Shown: positions 11,230-21,698 of the stretch, one piece after another
How positions within the stretch are numbered: the stretch's first letter is position 1
How the letters are laid out: each line of letters opens with the position of its first letter
From: Bufo bufo
Taxonomy: Eukaryota; Chordata; Amphibia; Anura; Bufonidae
DNA: 64,000 nucleotides
Reading direction: 5' to 3'
Assembly (NCBI RefSeq): GCF_905171765.1
Contig: NC_053392.1
Coordinates: forward strand, 446,304,837-446,368,836
Notes under the pieces: model-generated
Seen by the model: only the letters and a program-made list of their open reading frames with translations
The model's database searches: none
What the model was told of the DNA's origin: nothing
Translations under genes and position numbers: made by a program

Positions 11230-12128
11230 CCTTTTGTCAAGGACAAATCTAGGTTCCCCTCCAAATGAGGAAAAAAAAGAAGAGAAGCGCACAATAGGGT
11301 AATATTGTTTAAACAAACAAATTAATACAGTGGGAATTATCCACTCTCCCCTTGTAGGGTTGTGCTTAAATAGGCACAACTCTACTGTAGACTTGATAGA
11401 AATATGGTCTTTTAACCAGGACTGCAGCCGCAGATTGTTTGTTCTTTTCGTGGGGTGTCCAATCCCCCAAAAAGGTATTTTCAGTAAAGAAAGAATAGGT
11501 TTCTGCCTCGGCGCAAAATCACTGGAGAAGACGATCTTAGTGCAAGAAATCTTCTTGGTTTAATAGAAACAACGCGTTTCGGGGATTACAAACTCCCCTT
11601 CATCAGGTTTCATAATGATACAGTGAATATAACAAAAGGGTAGACATTTATAGATAAAACATATCAAGAAAACCGCCAAAAAGACGCACCTGGGTGACGC
11701 CCCCTAAGGGGAGGGGCCACCCCCAGGTGTCATCCAATATGCAGCTTCAGTTTTTATAAAATGCAAACAATGTTGTGGGTATATGACTGTTCTTTTGGAA
11801 TTAAACATAAAATCGCTGGCATATTTATAAAATGAGCTTTATTGTTAGCAGATTTGTTTAGACCATTATTAGGGAAAGACTCCCTGTCATGTGATCGCAA
11901 ATACAAGCGGTCACATGACATAGGAGACCGGAAGTGAAAGCATCCTCTAGTGATCTTAATCCTCTCACGGAGCTAGGGGGAGAGGCTCCCGGCCCCACGG
12001 TACTTTGCATGTGTGTGGCGCATGAGCAGGAGTTGTTTCGGGATGGCCACTGTATTTTGTGACATCGGGTATCACGTGATTCTTTTGCTGATGCTATACT
12101 TTTTTACAATGATCCTGGCCATGGAGTA
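11230..12128 (-). mobile_element. PLE fragment inside the piggyBac transposase
   Basis: The 12-mer CAATCACTTTGG occurs at 11218-11229 and again at 12129-12140. Removing the intervening 899 bp restores the piggyBac frame from INHFG to AKFVQAYVPGREV. The insert carries a hammerhead ribozyme motif on the minus strand (11566-11611) and no long coding frame. I read it as a truncated Penelope-like element or solo terminal repeat. The ribozyme and the 12-bp duplication are the evidence. Confidence 0.7.
11566..11611 (-). ncRNA. hammerhead ribozyme motif (PLE type)
   Basis: Read on the minus strand: stem I strand GAAAC, core CUGAUGA, one extra A, stem II GGGGA/UCCCC closing an 8-nt loop, core GAAA, stem III formed by the self-complementary ACGCGU, H17 = U, then the stem I partner GUUUC. 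All conserved core bases are present. Hammerheads of this minimal kind are known from Penelope-like elements. A two-molecule (dimeric) fold is likely because stem III is palindromic with no loop. Activity has not been shown. Confidence 0.75.
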
Positions 12129-14321
12129 CAATCACTTTGGGGCCAAATTTGTACAGGCCTATGTACCTGGAAGGGAGGTCGCGATTGATGAGTCTCTCAT
12201 TGCGTTCAAAGGGAGACTCATTTTCCACCAGGGGCGAGGTATGGCATGAAGCTGTACAAACTTTGTGAGAGTACCTCAGGGTACATTTACAAGTTTTGTG
12301 TGTACGAGGGGCGAGATTCAGTATTCAACCCCCAGAATGTCCCCCCACTCTTGTCATTAGCGGGAAACTTGTGTGGGACCTTATACACCCACTGCTAGAT
12401 AAGGGTTACCACCGGTACGTGGATAACTTTCACTAGTATCCCCTTGTTCCAGTCCCTCGCCGCCAGATCCACGTCCGCTTGTGGGACCGTGCGGAAAAAT
12501 CAACGCGGCCTCCCTGCCCACCCCCTCCAGGTACCTATCCCCAGGGGTGAGACCCGTGCCCTTACCACTGGAAACCTATTGCTGGTCAGATATAAGGACA
12601 AGAGGGATGTCCTTGTGCTGTCCACAATTCATTGTAACGGCATCACCCCTGTCCCTGTGCGAGGAACTGCTGCAACGGTCCTCAAGCCCGATTGTATCGT
12701 CGACTACAATCGGTATATGGGAGGAGTTGATCTCTCTGATCAAGTCTTCAAGCCATATAATGCCATGCGCATGGTACAAAAAAGTTGCGGTCTACTTGGT
12801 ACAGGTTGGCTTGTACAACTCTTTTGTGCTGTCCCGGAGCGCTGGCAACACAGGGACATTCCTTCAGTTCTATGAGGAAGTCCTCAAGGCCCTGATCTTT
12901 TCGGACCGGGAAAGAGCAGGCCGGAGTACCTCGGGAACCGGAGGCGCCCGGATCGTCCTTGGCCAACACTTTCCAGGTGTGGTCCCCCATACTAGAAAGA
13001 AGGGACGGACCCAAAAAAGTTGAAGAGTGTGTCACAGGAGGGGGATACGGAAGGACACCACCACTCAGTGTGACACGTGGCCCGATCATCCGGGCCTCTG
13101 CATTATTGGTTGCTTCAGGGAGTTCCACACTTCCATGTACTAAATTTATATCCCAATTTAGCCACTGACAATCGGATAAAAAAACTGGTTCTCAGACTTG
13201 AGACACCCAAAAAAATTGTAAAAACTAAAATAATTTAAAAAAAGTATACAAATTAGGTATCTCAGCGTCGGTAATAATCTCCTCTATAAAAATACCCCAT
13301 GACCTAACCCCCCCAGATTAACACGGTCCAAAAAAAAGAAAAAAAACTGTGCAAAGAAATAATTTTTTTGTCACCTTACATAACAAAATTTTTTATAGTA
13401 AGCGATCAAAAAGTCATATAGCCCCCAAAATAGTGCCAATAAAACCGTCCTCTCATCCGGCAAAAAATGAGCCCCTACATAAGATAATCGGCAAAAAAAA
13501 AAAAGGATAATATAGTCTAAAACCTAAATAATTGTAAAAAAGTACACTTATTAGGTATCGCCGCATATAAAAATACCCCATGACTTAACCCCCCAGATTA
13601 ACATGGTCAAAAAATTTTTTAAAACGGTGCCAAAACAGCTATTTTTGGCACTTTTCCATTTCAATCAGTTTTTTCCGGTAACAAAGCAAAGGTTAACAAC
13701 CAAACAAAACTTATTATTTATTACCCTGATACTGCAGTTTACAGAAACGCCACATTTGTGGTCATAAACTGCTGTATTACTAAAAGGCTGGTTTCTGGAA
13801 GGCTGATTTTGATGGCCTTTTTTATTGACACAATGTCCCTTTTGAAGCCCCCCTGATGCACCCCTAGAGTAGAAACTCCCTAAAAGTGACCCCATCTAAG
13901 AAATTACACCCCTCAATGTATTCAAAACTGATTTTACAAACTTTATTAACCCTTTAGGTGTTCTTCAACAGTTAATGGCAAATGGAGATAGAATTAAAAT
14001 TTTTGGTAACCTTACCTCACAAAAATGTAATATAGAGCAACCAAAAATCATATGTACCCTAAAAATAGTCCCAACAAAACTGCCACCTTATCCCGTAGTT
14101 TCCAAAATGGGGTCACTTTTAGGGAGTTTCTACTCCAGGGGGGCATCAGGGGGGTTGAAACAGGACATGGTGTAAATAAACCGGTCCATAAAAATCAGCC
14201 CTCCAAAAACCACCAGGTGCTCCTTTCCCTCTATGCCCCGCCGTGTGGCCGTACAGTAGTGTACGACCACATATGGGGTGTTTCTGTAAACTGCAGAGTC
14301 AGGGCAATAAAGATACAGCGG

Positions 14322-15009
14322 AGAAACTTTCAAGATCTTCAAAACACGCCCTGCTTCCTGCTGCCGTCACGTGGGACGCCACGAGAAGACGGCTGGATCA
14401 CGTGGGATGCCGCGGAGGTCCTAGCAGGCTAAAAAGTTAGAAAGATATCGGAGAAGCCATCTACGACGTGGAGTGGTAAAGTACACACAAATTGTGCAAT
14501 ATAACTCTGGATGCTGCTGGTTCTCCTATCTTGATGCACATGAGACTGCCGCTGATTCATTGATATTGCTGCTGATGTATATTGCTGCTACTGCACATAG
14601 CACTTTTCCATTGCTGCTGATTTATTGCTGCTAATGTATATAACATTGTTTGGGTGCTGTTGATGTATTGTTGCCAATACATATAGCACTCTTTGTATTG
14701 TTGCTTGATACTTGCTGTTGACCAAGATTTATTGTTTTTATGGTTCATATACATAGTATAACTATTGCTGCTGATTTTTCTGTCTTTAGTATTCACCATC
14801 ATAATAAATAATTTTTATTAAGCTTTATCTACGTAATCTATGATTGATGGTCCATGTGGCCCTGATAACTGAGTGCCCCCCTCACACATTATTTTAATTT
14901 TTGATATATATACAGGCTGTGGGTGAGCCAGAGGGGTGTGCACCTATTTAATCTCTACTCTGGTGGGTGAGCCGCTTGAAGCTTTTCCTATAACACACTT
15001 AGGAGAATA
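14322..15009. other. PLE 3' region and TGCTGC-rich stretch, no gene
   Basis: About 14510-14800 is a loose array of TTGCTGCTGATGTAT/ATTGCTGCT phrases, probably a decayed simple repeat. 14890-15000 holds two GTGGGTGAGCC phrases. There are only shadow frames and no convincing coding sequence. Confidence 0.5.
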
Positions 15010-17959
15010 GCCACAGTTTATAGTCTACATTCAACCCATTGGGCCTCAATGTGTTCAATGTAGAGATCCAATGAATCTCCCGTTTTTTCAGAAGAAGATT
15101 ATTGTTCCCTCCTCTCCTGGGGGTCGGAACCTAATCAATAATCATACATTGAAAATCGCCTTCTCTATGCTCCAGATCCACAAAATGTTTGGGAACCGGG
15201 AGATCAGTGCATTTCTTGCAAATCGTATATCAGTGCTGATTTATTCTAGTTTTAAAATCGAGGGAGGTCTCTCCCACATATAGTATCTTACACCATAATA
15301 CATACACAACAAATGTAGATTCACATGTAATAAAATGTTTGATAGAGTATTTCTTCTGTGTAGTAGGGTGTACAAAAAAAACTGCCTTTCTGTATATAGC
15401 GACAATTTACACAGTTCAAACAGGGAAAGCATCCCAGTTTTGGACTGTGTAAAAAAGTTTGTCCAAGTACCTTTTGTGGACCTATATCCGTGTGTATGAG
15501 TTTATCCTTCAAGGTTTTTGCCACTCCTCAAAATGGGCCAATGTTTGGAGATAATCTGTCTAATTTGTGCACTGTCCTCATTGTATGTAGTTACCAGAGG
15601 GATTCTGTTTGTTTGTTTTCTACCTACTTTCTTTTTTAATAACTCAGTGCGTGACCTGTCCTGTACTGTGTTTAAGTGTTCCTTTAATAGAGGGGAAGGA
15701 AACCCTCTATCTTGAATGGCCTTAGTCATTTTATTTAAAGTAGCCGTTAAGTCTTCGTCATTACTCACAATGCGTTTTGCACGTAAGTATTGACTAAATG
15801 GCAATGATTTTATCATTGCTCTGGGGTGCGCACTATCAAAGCACAATAATGTGTTCTTATCTGTAGGTTTGGAATAGAGATTGGTAGATAAAGTGTTTTC
15901 TGTCAATGTTATGTGTGTATCAAGGAAGTGAATCTCCTTCCTGGAAAAATCCAAGGTAAATTTAATGTCCTCATCAATTGTATTGAGGAACTGAAAAAAT
16001 TCAAGGAGTTGATCCTCAGTACCAGTCCAGATGAGGAAGACATCATCTATGTATCGCCACCACCTCAGAACATGTCGGAAGTGGGGCGACACATAGATGC
16101 ATGTCTCCTCGAGGAAGGAGAACGCCATGTTGTCATAAGTGGGCGCCACGTTGGATCCCATTGCGGACCTCTTCCTCTGTAAATAAAAAAAATCTCCAAA
16201 TAGAAAATAATTACATGTCAGAATTGTGTTAAGTAATTGCAAGATAAAGTCCTGACACCCTGCAGAGTATGAGGAGTCTATCAGAGCATTTTTGACCACC
16301 TCTATTCCAAAACTATGTCTGATAGATGTATATAGACTAGTGATGTCTAGAGAGACCAGAATTGTATCTAGAGGGAGCGTAATATTCTTCAGTCTATTGA
16401 GGAAATCTGTAGTGTCTTGAATGTATGACTGAGATGAAACAGCATATTTATGCAGTACTTTGTCTAAAAATATAGAAATATTGCATAGTAGTGAACCCCT
16501 TCCTGAGACGATCGGTCTCCCTGGCGGGTTCTTTAGATCTTTAGATCCTTGTGGATCTTTGGTAACAGATAAAGGATAGGTGTCATTGGATGTGTAACTG
16601 ACAAAAAATCCTTTGATATCAATAAACCCAGCTGTTACTGCTTCTTGAAGTATATTTTGAATCTTTATTTCTATATCCCATCTAGGATCAGTATATAATT
16701 TTTGGTATACTGTCTCATCTTGCAATTGTCTGTGTGCTTCTTTTATATATTGCTGAGTGTCCATGACCACAATCGCACCACCCTTGTCAGCGGACTTGAT
16801 GGTGAGACTGCGGTCATAGACCAGCTCATCAATCGCAAGCCACTCCCCTTGTGTCATATTGGGGTGTTGAAAGCGATTGTTTCCCCTAGATTTCAAGGCA
16901 TACACCTCCCTCATAACTACATCTGTGAATAATTCAATTGCAGGTGATGATATGGGTGGAATAAAATTGCTGTAAAACAAAACATGCAATGCAACAGCTC
17001 TCTGCAAATCAAATAAAGTACAAAATTGCATAATAATTGCAAGTGCGATACTAATAAGTTAGAGATGCTTGGCAAATCATTTTGTACAAAATTATTTGAG
17101 CCCGTCTGCCGCACAACAAGGCGATCTCTGTAAGACGGGTTTGTAACGCTAAATTCTACCTGTTATGTGCCATGACGGCTACCATATAATTCAGCGAGTG
17201 TAGGTTCCACATGCAAGCTGGGCCTGCCTTACTTTCTGTCATTTTTGGTGCCAAAATGGCCTTCATTATATCCAAGGAATGCAGGTACCAACAGGCATGC
17301 CGGGCCCACTGTTGGTACCTGCATTCCTTGGATATAATGGAGGCCAATTTGGCACCAAAAATGACAGAAAGTAAGGCAGGTCCAGCATGTATGTGGAACC
17401 TACACTCGCTGAATTATATGGTAGCCGTCATGACACATAACAGGTAGAATTTAGTGTTAGGAACCCGTCTTACAGAGATCGCCTTGACCTGCGGCAGATG
17501 GGCTCAAATAATTTTGTACAAAATGATTTGCCAAGCAACTTATTAGTATAGCACTTGCAATTATTATGCAATTTTGTACTTTATTTGATTTGCAGAGAGC
17601 TGTTGCATTGCATGTTTTGTTTTACAGTGTTGTTCTCAGCTATAGCAACGTGCCCCTGCGCTTTGGGATGTGCTGGCCCCTGCGCTTTGGGATGTGCTGA
17701 CTGACCCCCTTTTTCTTTGCAGAATAAAATTGCTCTTGTTAAACAGATCAAACTCACTCAATCTCAATTCAGTGGTAATACATTCTTTTTGTTGTATAGT
17801 ATGTGTAGCAAACCAGGTTTCGAGCTTGAGCCTGCGGAAGAATTGATGTAAATCAACTTCTAAATTGCAGCCAGTGTTGGTGTTCGGGCAAAAGCTCAAT
17901 CCTTTTGCTAAAACCTTCATTTGCATATCAGATAACACATGTGAAGATATATTTACCAC
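15010..17959 (-). pseudogene. PLE ORF2: Penelope reverse transcriptase with GIY-YIG remnant
   Basis: Penelope-type proteins reverse-transcribe their RNA and cut the target with a GIY-YIG nuclease. The N-terminal part (17959-17735) has the family block VNISSHVLSDMQMK...LAKGLSF. After the 750-bp insertion it resumes at SNFIPPISSP (16965 leftwards). Reverse transcriptase motifs: IKSADKGGAIVVMD, NPPGRPIVSG, VSLDITSLYTSI, SAMGSNVAPTYDN and the active-site box YIDDVFLIW (about 16060). Past the open frame (15502) other frames still show the linker Cys pairs (CFPCLNCVNC), a decayed GIY-YIG segment near 15260-15300 and the tail HWISTLNTLRPNGLN near 15060. Multiple frameshifts and the insertion make it dead. 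It is a relative of, but clearly different from, the copy at 45250-47814. Confidence 0.88.
16972..17721. mobile_element. 750-bp palindromic insertion in the PLE reverse transcriptase
   Basis: GAATAAAATTGCT is present at 16959-16971 and again at 17722-17734, a 13-bp duplication that codes for SNFI in the PLE frame on both sides. The insert is a near-perfect palindrome from about 16971 to 17627 with its centre near 17300 (GGTACCAACAG...CTGTTGGTACC). An unpaired tail (17628-17721) contains the phrase GCCCCTGCGCTTTGGGATGT twice and ends in a pyrimidine run plus CAG. No transposase is present and the family is not recognised. Confidence 0.8.
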
Positions 17960-17964
17960 AATGT

Positions 17965-18760
17965 TTAGATCTGTCCGTTCTTTTTCTTCATTAGTGGTTT
18001 CTTGCTCCTGGTTTTTATGTTGATGTCTGTGTCGCTTTCTTCCCCCATAGCGAGTTGGTTTATTCCTAGTTGGTTGGATGGGTTCTTTAAAAAAGGTCTC
18101 CCAGCACCATTTTTCTGTTGCACTTGAGTCGATTCTTTAGCAGGATATTTCTTTCCAATTTTGACATTTCGCCCTTGAGGCTGCTGGTTTTCTGTCCAGT
18201 TGTATACATTCCCCATGTTGTAGTCCATGGCGTCCCGCTGCCACTTGCTTCTCTTGGTGTCCTGTATCTCATTCTTTAACTTATCTATGAAAGGTTTAAA
18301 CTTAGAGACATACTCATGATATTCATCAGTTGGTAATAATGAAATAAGAGTTGTTCGAAGTGCATCTCTTTTTTCTGTAGTGTCTATTAAATCTTTTTGC
18401 AGGAACTCAATATTGAGCAATATTAAATCCAAGGAAAACTTATTCGCAATAGATTCATATTTTTGCCAAAATTCGTTATTGTGCATGTACATGGTAGGTT
18501 GTGAGTGAGTCCTCAACCTTCTAGGTATTCTGTTAATTCTGTAGTATTCACTTAATGTGGTGAGGTGTAATTCTAATTCCACAATTTTTTTTTAAAATGC
18601 GTTCAAAGTTACTCTTAGTATCCATGATATTGGGAGTAGACAAAAACTCAGCATCTCCCTTGTAGGCATTAAGGATTCTCTCAGCTTCCTCATAAGAATA
18701 AGAAAAACCGCCTGGTGTAGATACCTCCCCAGTGGGAAAACAATTACCTGAAGTCGTCAT
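17965..18760 (-). pseudogene. PLE ORF1-like protein, frameshifted
   Basis: Upstream of the reverse transcriptase in the same direction. The first 70 residues (18760-18548, MTTSGNCFPTGEVSTPGG...) continue in another frame after an A/T-run near 18590 (MELELHLTTLSEYY...). It is lysine-rich and probably helical, with the block KWQRDAMDYNMGNVYNW near 18230. The ORF1 of the other PLE has a similar block, YLRDKRDFETGHIYNN, in the same relative place. This suggests a shared family-specific protein upstream of the reverse transcriptase, possibly nucleic-acid binding. The function is unknown. Confidence 0.65.
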
Positions 18761-19610
18761 AGGTTACAAGGCGTGCTTTGCTCCACCGATCCAAATGCTA
18801 ACACATGACACCACAACAGACCTCCATTATTGTCACTGGACAGCCATTTTTGGAATACTGCATTCCTATTATTATATATACTATATTGCCCCCCCCTGCT
18901 ATTCCCGATTAGTGTAGACATTATATCGAGTTTTCGCTGTCTCCGATTATTTTTGTCATTTTGCATACTTTGGATACTGAACTTCAACCAGATTGCACTA
19001 TGGACTGAGCCGGATGTTGCGTCTCCCAATGGGATGAACAGATCAGGTGGATGGTCATAATATGTTGCTTGCGGTTCACGCCTTGGAGCTGGTGGAACGC
19101 AACACACATCATACTACAGTATGTGATCTCGCGGTAACCAAGAGGACATTACGAGATATGGGAGTCCTGAACACGTGACCATGGGTGTGATCATGTGACC
19201 TGAAGTCTCATACAGGTCCTTTGACATGCGCAGTAGGAAAATGAATATGCCGACATCCACACGGACCACATCCCCCTCTCTCCCTCGGATCTTTTGCCCC
19301 AGATTGTTTTTAACTACACACCTGCACGAAGGTATTTGATCATCACAGCACACATATATTGGATTTTAATTATTGTATGTTATATGAATGTATGATTACA
19401 TCGATGGTTTTTAAGCAAGCTGATTCATTGCACTATTGTCACTTTATTATATCATGAATAATGGTTATTACAAATCACAATATATATTACGTTTTAGGTG
19501 ATATTTGTTGTATTTTTGCACAATTGATTGATTACTGGATTGATTTGAATAATGATTTATTGATTACATGAACCTGTATAAATATGCACACAGCACAATG
19601 TTATTTTGCC
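18761..19610. other. PLE upstream region, no gene seen
   Basis: AT-rich sequence between ORF1 of the PLE and the ribozyme-like motif. It holds short shadow frames only. It probably contains the 5' untranslated part of the element. Confidence 0.45.
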
Positions 19611-19655
19611 ATTGCTTGACAAAGATCCAAAGGAAGTGGATCGAACCGTTGCATG
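19611..19655 (+). ncRNA. degenerate hammerhead-like motif
   Basis: On the plus strand: UUGACAA in the place of CUGANGA, a stem II of GAUCC/GGAUC, then GAACCGUUG in the place of GAAACGUUG, with GCA/UGC as a weak stem I. Two or three core bases differ from the consensus, two of them explicable as CpG decay. It is probably a dead relative of the hammerheads at 11566 and 44231. Confidence 0.4.
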
Positions 19656-19794
19656 CCTGGTGAATAAAGTCACTTCATTTATTTTACTCCGTGGATGTGC
19701 CGTGGAATTTCTTCTATTTATTCATTTGGAGCAGGATCGTCTCCTCAGCCATTGGTACTCCATCTATACGTAAGAAACTGCAATGCTGCCCAAC

Positions 19795-20360
19795 TCTCAT
19801 TTTTTCTAAATAAATAGATAGTTAGATAAAAATTGTTAGCTAGACAGATAAAATGTAGAAAGATAGATAAAAATGGTATAAAATGGATAGCTACATAGAT
19901 AAATGGGGTAGAGATAAATAGATAGATATATAGATATAAATAGATAGATAGATTAATAGATAGATAAAATGTAGAAAGATAGGCAAAATGGTAGATAGAT
20001 AAAATGGTGGATAGATAAAATGGTGGATAGATACAATAGATAGATACATAGATAAATGGATAGATGTTAGATATTAGAACATGCCCTGACATATCTGCCA
20101 TGTCTGCAGTGATATATAGATAAAATGCTAGATAGATAGATAGATAGATAGATAAATAAAATGTAGAAAGATAGATACAAATTGTATAAAATGGATAGAT
20201 ACATAGATATAATAAGGATAGATAGAGATAAATAAAATGATATGTAGATAAAAATATAAATAGATAAATAGACAGATAAAATGGAAGATAGGTAGATAAA
20301 ATGAGATAGATGGATAGCTTGTTAGATAGATAGATAGATAAATAACACTATGATGACTAG
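19795..20360. repeat. GATA/TAGA microsatellite-like tract
   Basis: A long imperfect run of TAGATAGATA, ATAAAATG and GATAGATA phrases, broken by a 40-bp unique stretch near 20075-20105. The Tyr/Ile/Leu/Ser-rich minus-strand frames are a by-product of the repeat. Confidence 0.9.
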
Positions 20361-20364
20361 ATAA

Positions 20365-20677
20365 GGGTACTTTCACACTAGCGTTATTCTTTTCCGGCAT
20401 TGAGTTCCGTGCTAGGGGCTCTATACCGGAAAAGAACTGATCAGTTTTATCCTAATGCATTCTGAATGGAGAGCAATCTGTTCAGGATGTCTTCAGTTCA
20501 GTCTTTTTGACTGATCAGGACAGAGATAAAACCGAAGCATGCTACGGTTTTATCTCCGTCCAAAATTCTGGAACACTTCCCGGAATGCCGAATCCGGCTT
20601 TAATTTACATTGAAATGTATTAGTGCTGGATACGGCATTAAAAATAGCGCAATGCCGGATCTGTCCTTCCGGTCTGG
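20365..20677. mobile_element. PIF/Harbinger MITE fragment
   Basis: The terminus GGGTACTTTCACACTAGCGT follows TAA (20362-20364), fitting the 3-bp TWA duplication and CTTTCACAC terminus of Harbinger elements. The interior shares TCCGGCAT and AATGCATTCTGAATGG phrases with the Harbinger MITE at 42230-55255. The right end is replaced by the Tc1 fragment at 20678. Confidence 0.7.
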
Positions 20678-21580
20678 AAGGCCAGATTAAAGTTTGCCAA
20701 ACGACATCTAAAAAAGCCTTCACAGTTCTGGAACAACATCCTATGGACAGATGAGACCAAGATATATTTGTACCAAAGTGATGGGAAGAGAGGAATATGG
20801 AGAAGGAAAGGAACTGCTCATGATCCTAAGCATACCACCTCATCAGTGAAGCATGGTGGTGGTAGTGTCATGGCGTGGACATGTATGGCTGCCAATGGAA
20901 CTGGTTCTCTTGTATTTATAGATGATGTGACTGCTGACAAAAGCAGCAGGATGAATTCTGAAGTGTTTCGGGCAATATTATCTGCTCATATTCAGCCAAA
21001 TGCTTCAGAACTCATTGGACGGCGCTTCACAGTGCAGATGGACAATGACCCAAAGCATACTGCAAAAGCAACCAAAGAGTTTTTTAAGGGAAAGAAGTGG
21101 AATGTTATGCAATGGCCAAGTCAATCACCTGACCTGAATCCAATTGAGCATGCATTTCACTTGCTGAAGATAAAAATGAAGGGAAAATGCCCCAAGAACA
21201 AGCAGGAACTGAAGACAGTTTCAGTAGAGGCCTCGTAGAGCATCACCAGGGATGAAACCCAGCGTCTGGTGATGTCTATGTAGTCCAGACTTCAGGCTGT
21301 AATTGACTGCAAAGGATTTGCAACCAAGTATTAAAAAGTGAAAGTTTGATTTATGATTAATATTCTGTCCCATTACTTTTGGTTCCTTAACAAGTGGGAG
21401 GCACATATGCAAACTGTTATAATTCCTACACCGTTCACCTGATTTGGATGTAAATACACTCAAATTAAAGCTGACAGTCTGCAGTTAACGCACATCTTTC
21501 ATTTCAAATCTATTGTGGTGGTGTATAGAGCCAAAAATGTTACAATTGTGTCGATGTCCCAATATTTAAGGACCTAACTG
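20678..21580 (+). mobile_element. Tc1/mariner element, 5' truncated
   Basis: It contains the 3' two-thirds of a Tc1 transposase and then a right terminus ending GGACCTAACTG (21580), with TA at 21581-21582. The left inverted repeat and N-terminal transposase are missing. Confidence 0.88.
20680..21238 (+). pseudogene. Tc1-like transposase (DD34E) fragment
   Basis: Tc1 transposases cut and paste DNA at TA. The frame is open from about 20680 (KARLKFAKRHLKK) and shows the three catalytic blocks: WTDETKI (first Asp), QMDNDPKHTA (second Asp) and SPDLNPIEH (Glu), the DD34E pattern, plus the usual SVKHGGGSVMAW. The helix-turn-helix N-terminus is absent. A TAG at 21236-21238 replaces the Gln codon expected in the C-terminal tail. 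The remaining tail (SITRDETQRLVMSM, then VIDCKGFATKY to about 21335) is still readable downstream. Dead copy. Confidence 0.9.
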
Positions 21581-21698
21581 TATGTTGTTAATATGTAGTC
21601 AGTATATGCCGTAATATTTGGTCAGTGTATGTTATTATATTTATTCAGTATATTGCTGTAATGTATAGTCATATGATTTTATTTAATACTTTAACCCC
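21581..21698. other. short AT-rich spacer
   Basis: Unique-looking AT-rich sequence between the Tc1 end and piggyBac copy A. Nothing was recognised in it. Confidence 0.5.

Larger units (their letters stand above)
10461..13143 (+). pseudogene. piggyBac transposase, broken
   Basis: The piggyBac transposase cuts and pastes DNA precisely at TTAA. Seen: an acidic N-terminus (MARQMFSAEEAYAQLDFESE, then a Ser/Asp-rich stretch), the core from about 10840 (DQLVNLMVEQTNRYAQQF, TFWGLVLHKG), and all three catalytic Asp contexts: VAIDESLIAFKGR (12183-12220), RYVDNF (near 12418) and DYNRYMGGVDLSDQ (about 12700-12740). A C-terminal Cys-rich domain (VCHRRGIRKDTTTQCD through CIIGCFREFHTSMY) ends at 13143. Breaks: a frame slip in the T-run at 10852-10864, TAA near 11050, a slip in the C-run near 11165, an 899-bp insertion after the INHFG block (11230-12128), a stop near 12395 and another slip near 12780. 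Dead, but the source type of the short copies A-C. Confidence 0.92.
9517..14321 (+). mobile_element. piggyBac copy D (transposase-bearing), 3' truncated
   Basis: It starts at TTAA 9517-9520 with CCTCTTCAGGAC, like copy A (TTAA-CCTCTTAAGGAC). It has the same 5' hairpins as copies A-C, a piggyBac transposase (10461-13143), and from about 13600 the same 3' repeat modules as A-C (GGGGTCACTTTTAGGGAGTT, GTTTCTGTAAACTGCAG). An inverted 3' module at 13640-13930 faces a direct one at 14040-14321. Similarity to the family stops at 14321, after AATAAAGATACAG, where PLE sequence begins. It is the only copy here with a transposase, so it stands for the autonomous form. Confidence 0.88.
14322..19700 (-). 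mobile_element. Penelope-like element 2, decayed
   Basis: Minus-strand order is an upstream region (18761-19700), ORF1 (18760-17965), ORF2 with reverse transcriptase and a GIY-YIG remnant (17959-15010), and a 3' region (15010-14322). It interrupts piggyBac copy D on the left. A degenerate hammerhead-like motif at 19611-19655 points the opposite way, which could be an inverted terminal repeat or another fragment. The outer boundaries are approximate, because I did not find matching terminal repeats. Confidence 0.8.

Noticed and set aside
17156..17447. Mirror-image peptides on both strands
   Set aside because: Palindrome artefact of the 750-bp insertion.
19745..20400. Tyr/Ile/Leu/Ser-rich membrane-like proteins
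   Set aside because: They are translations of the GATA microsatellite.
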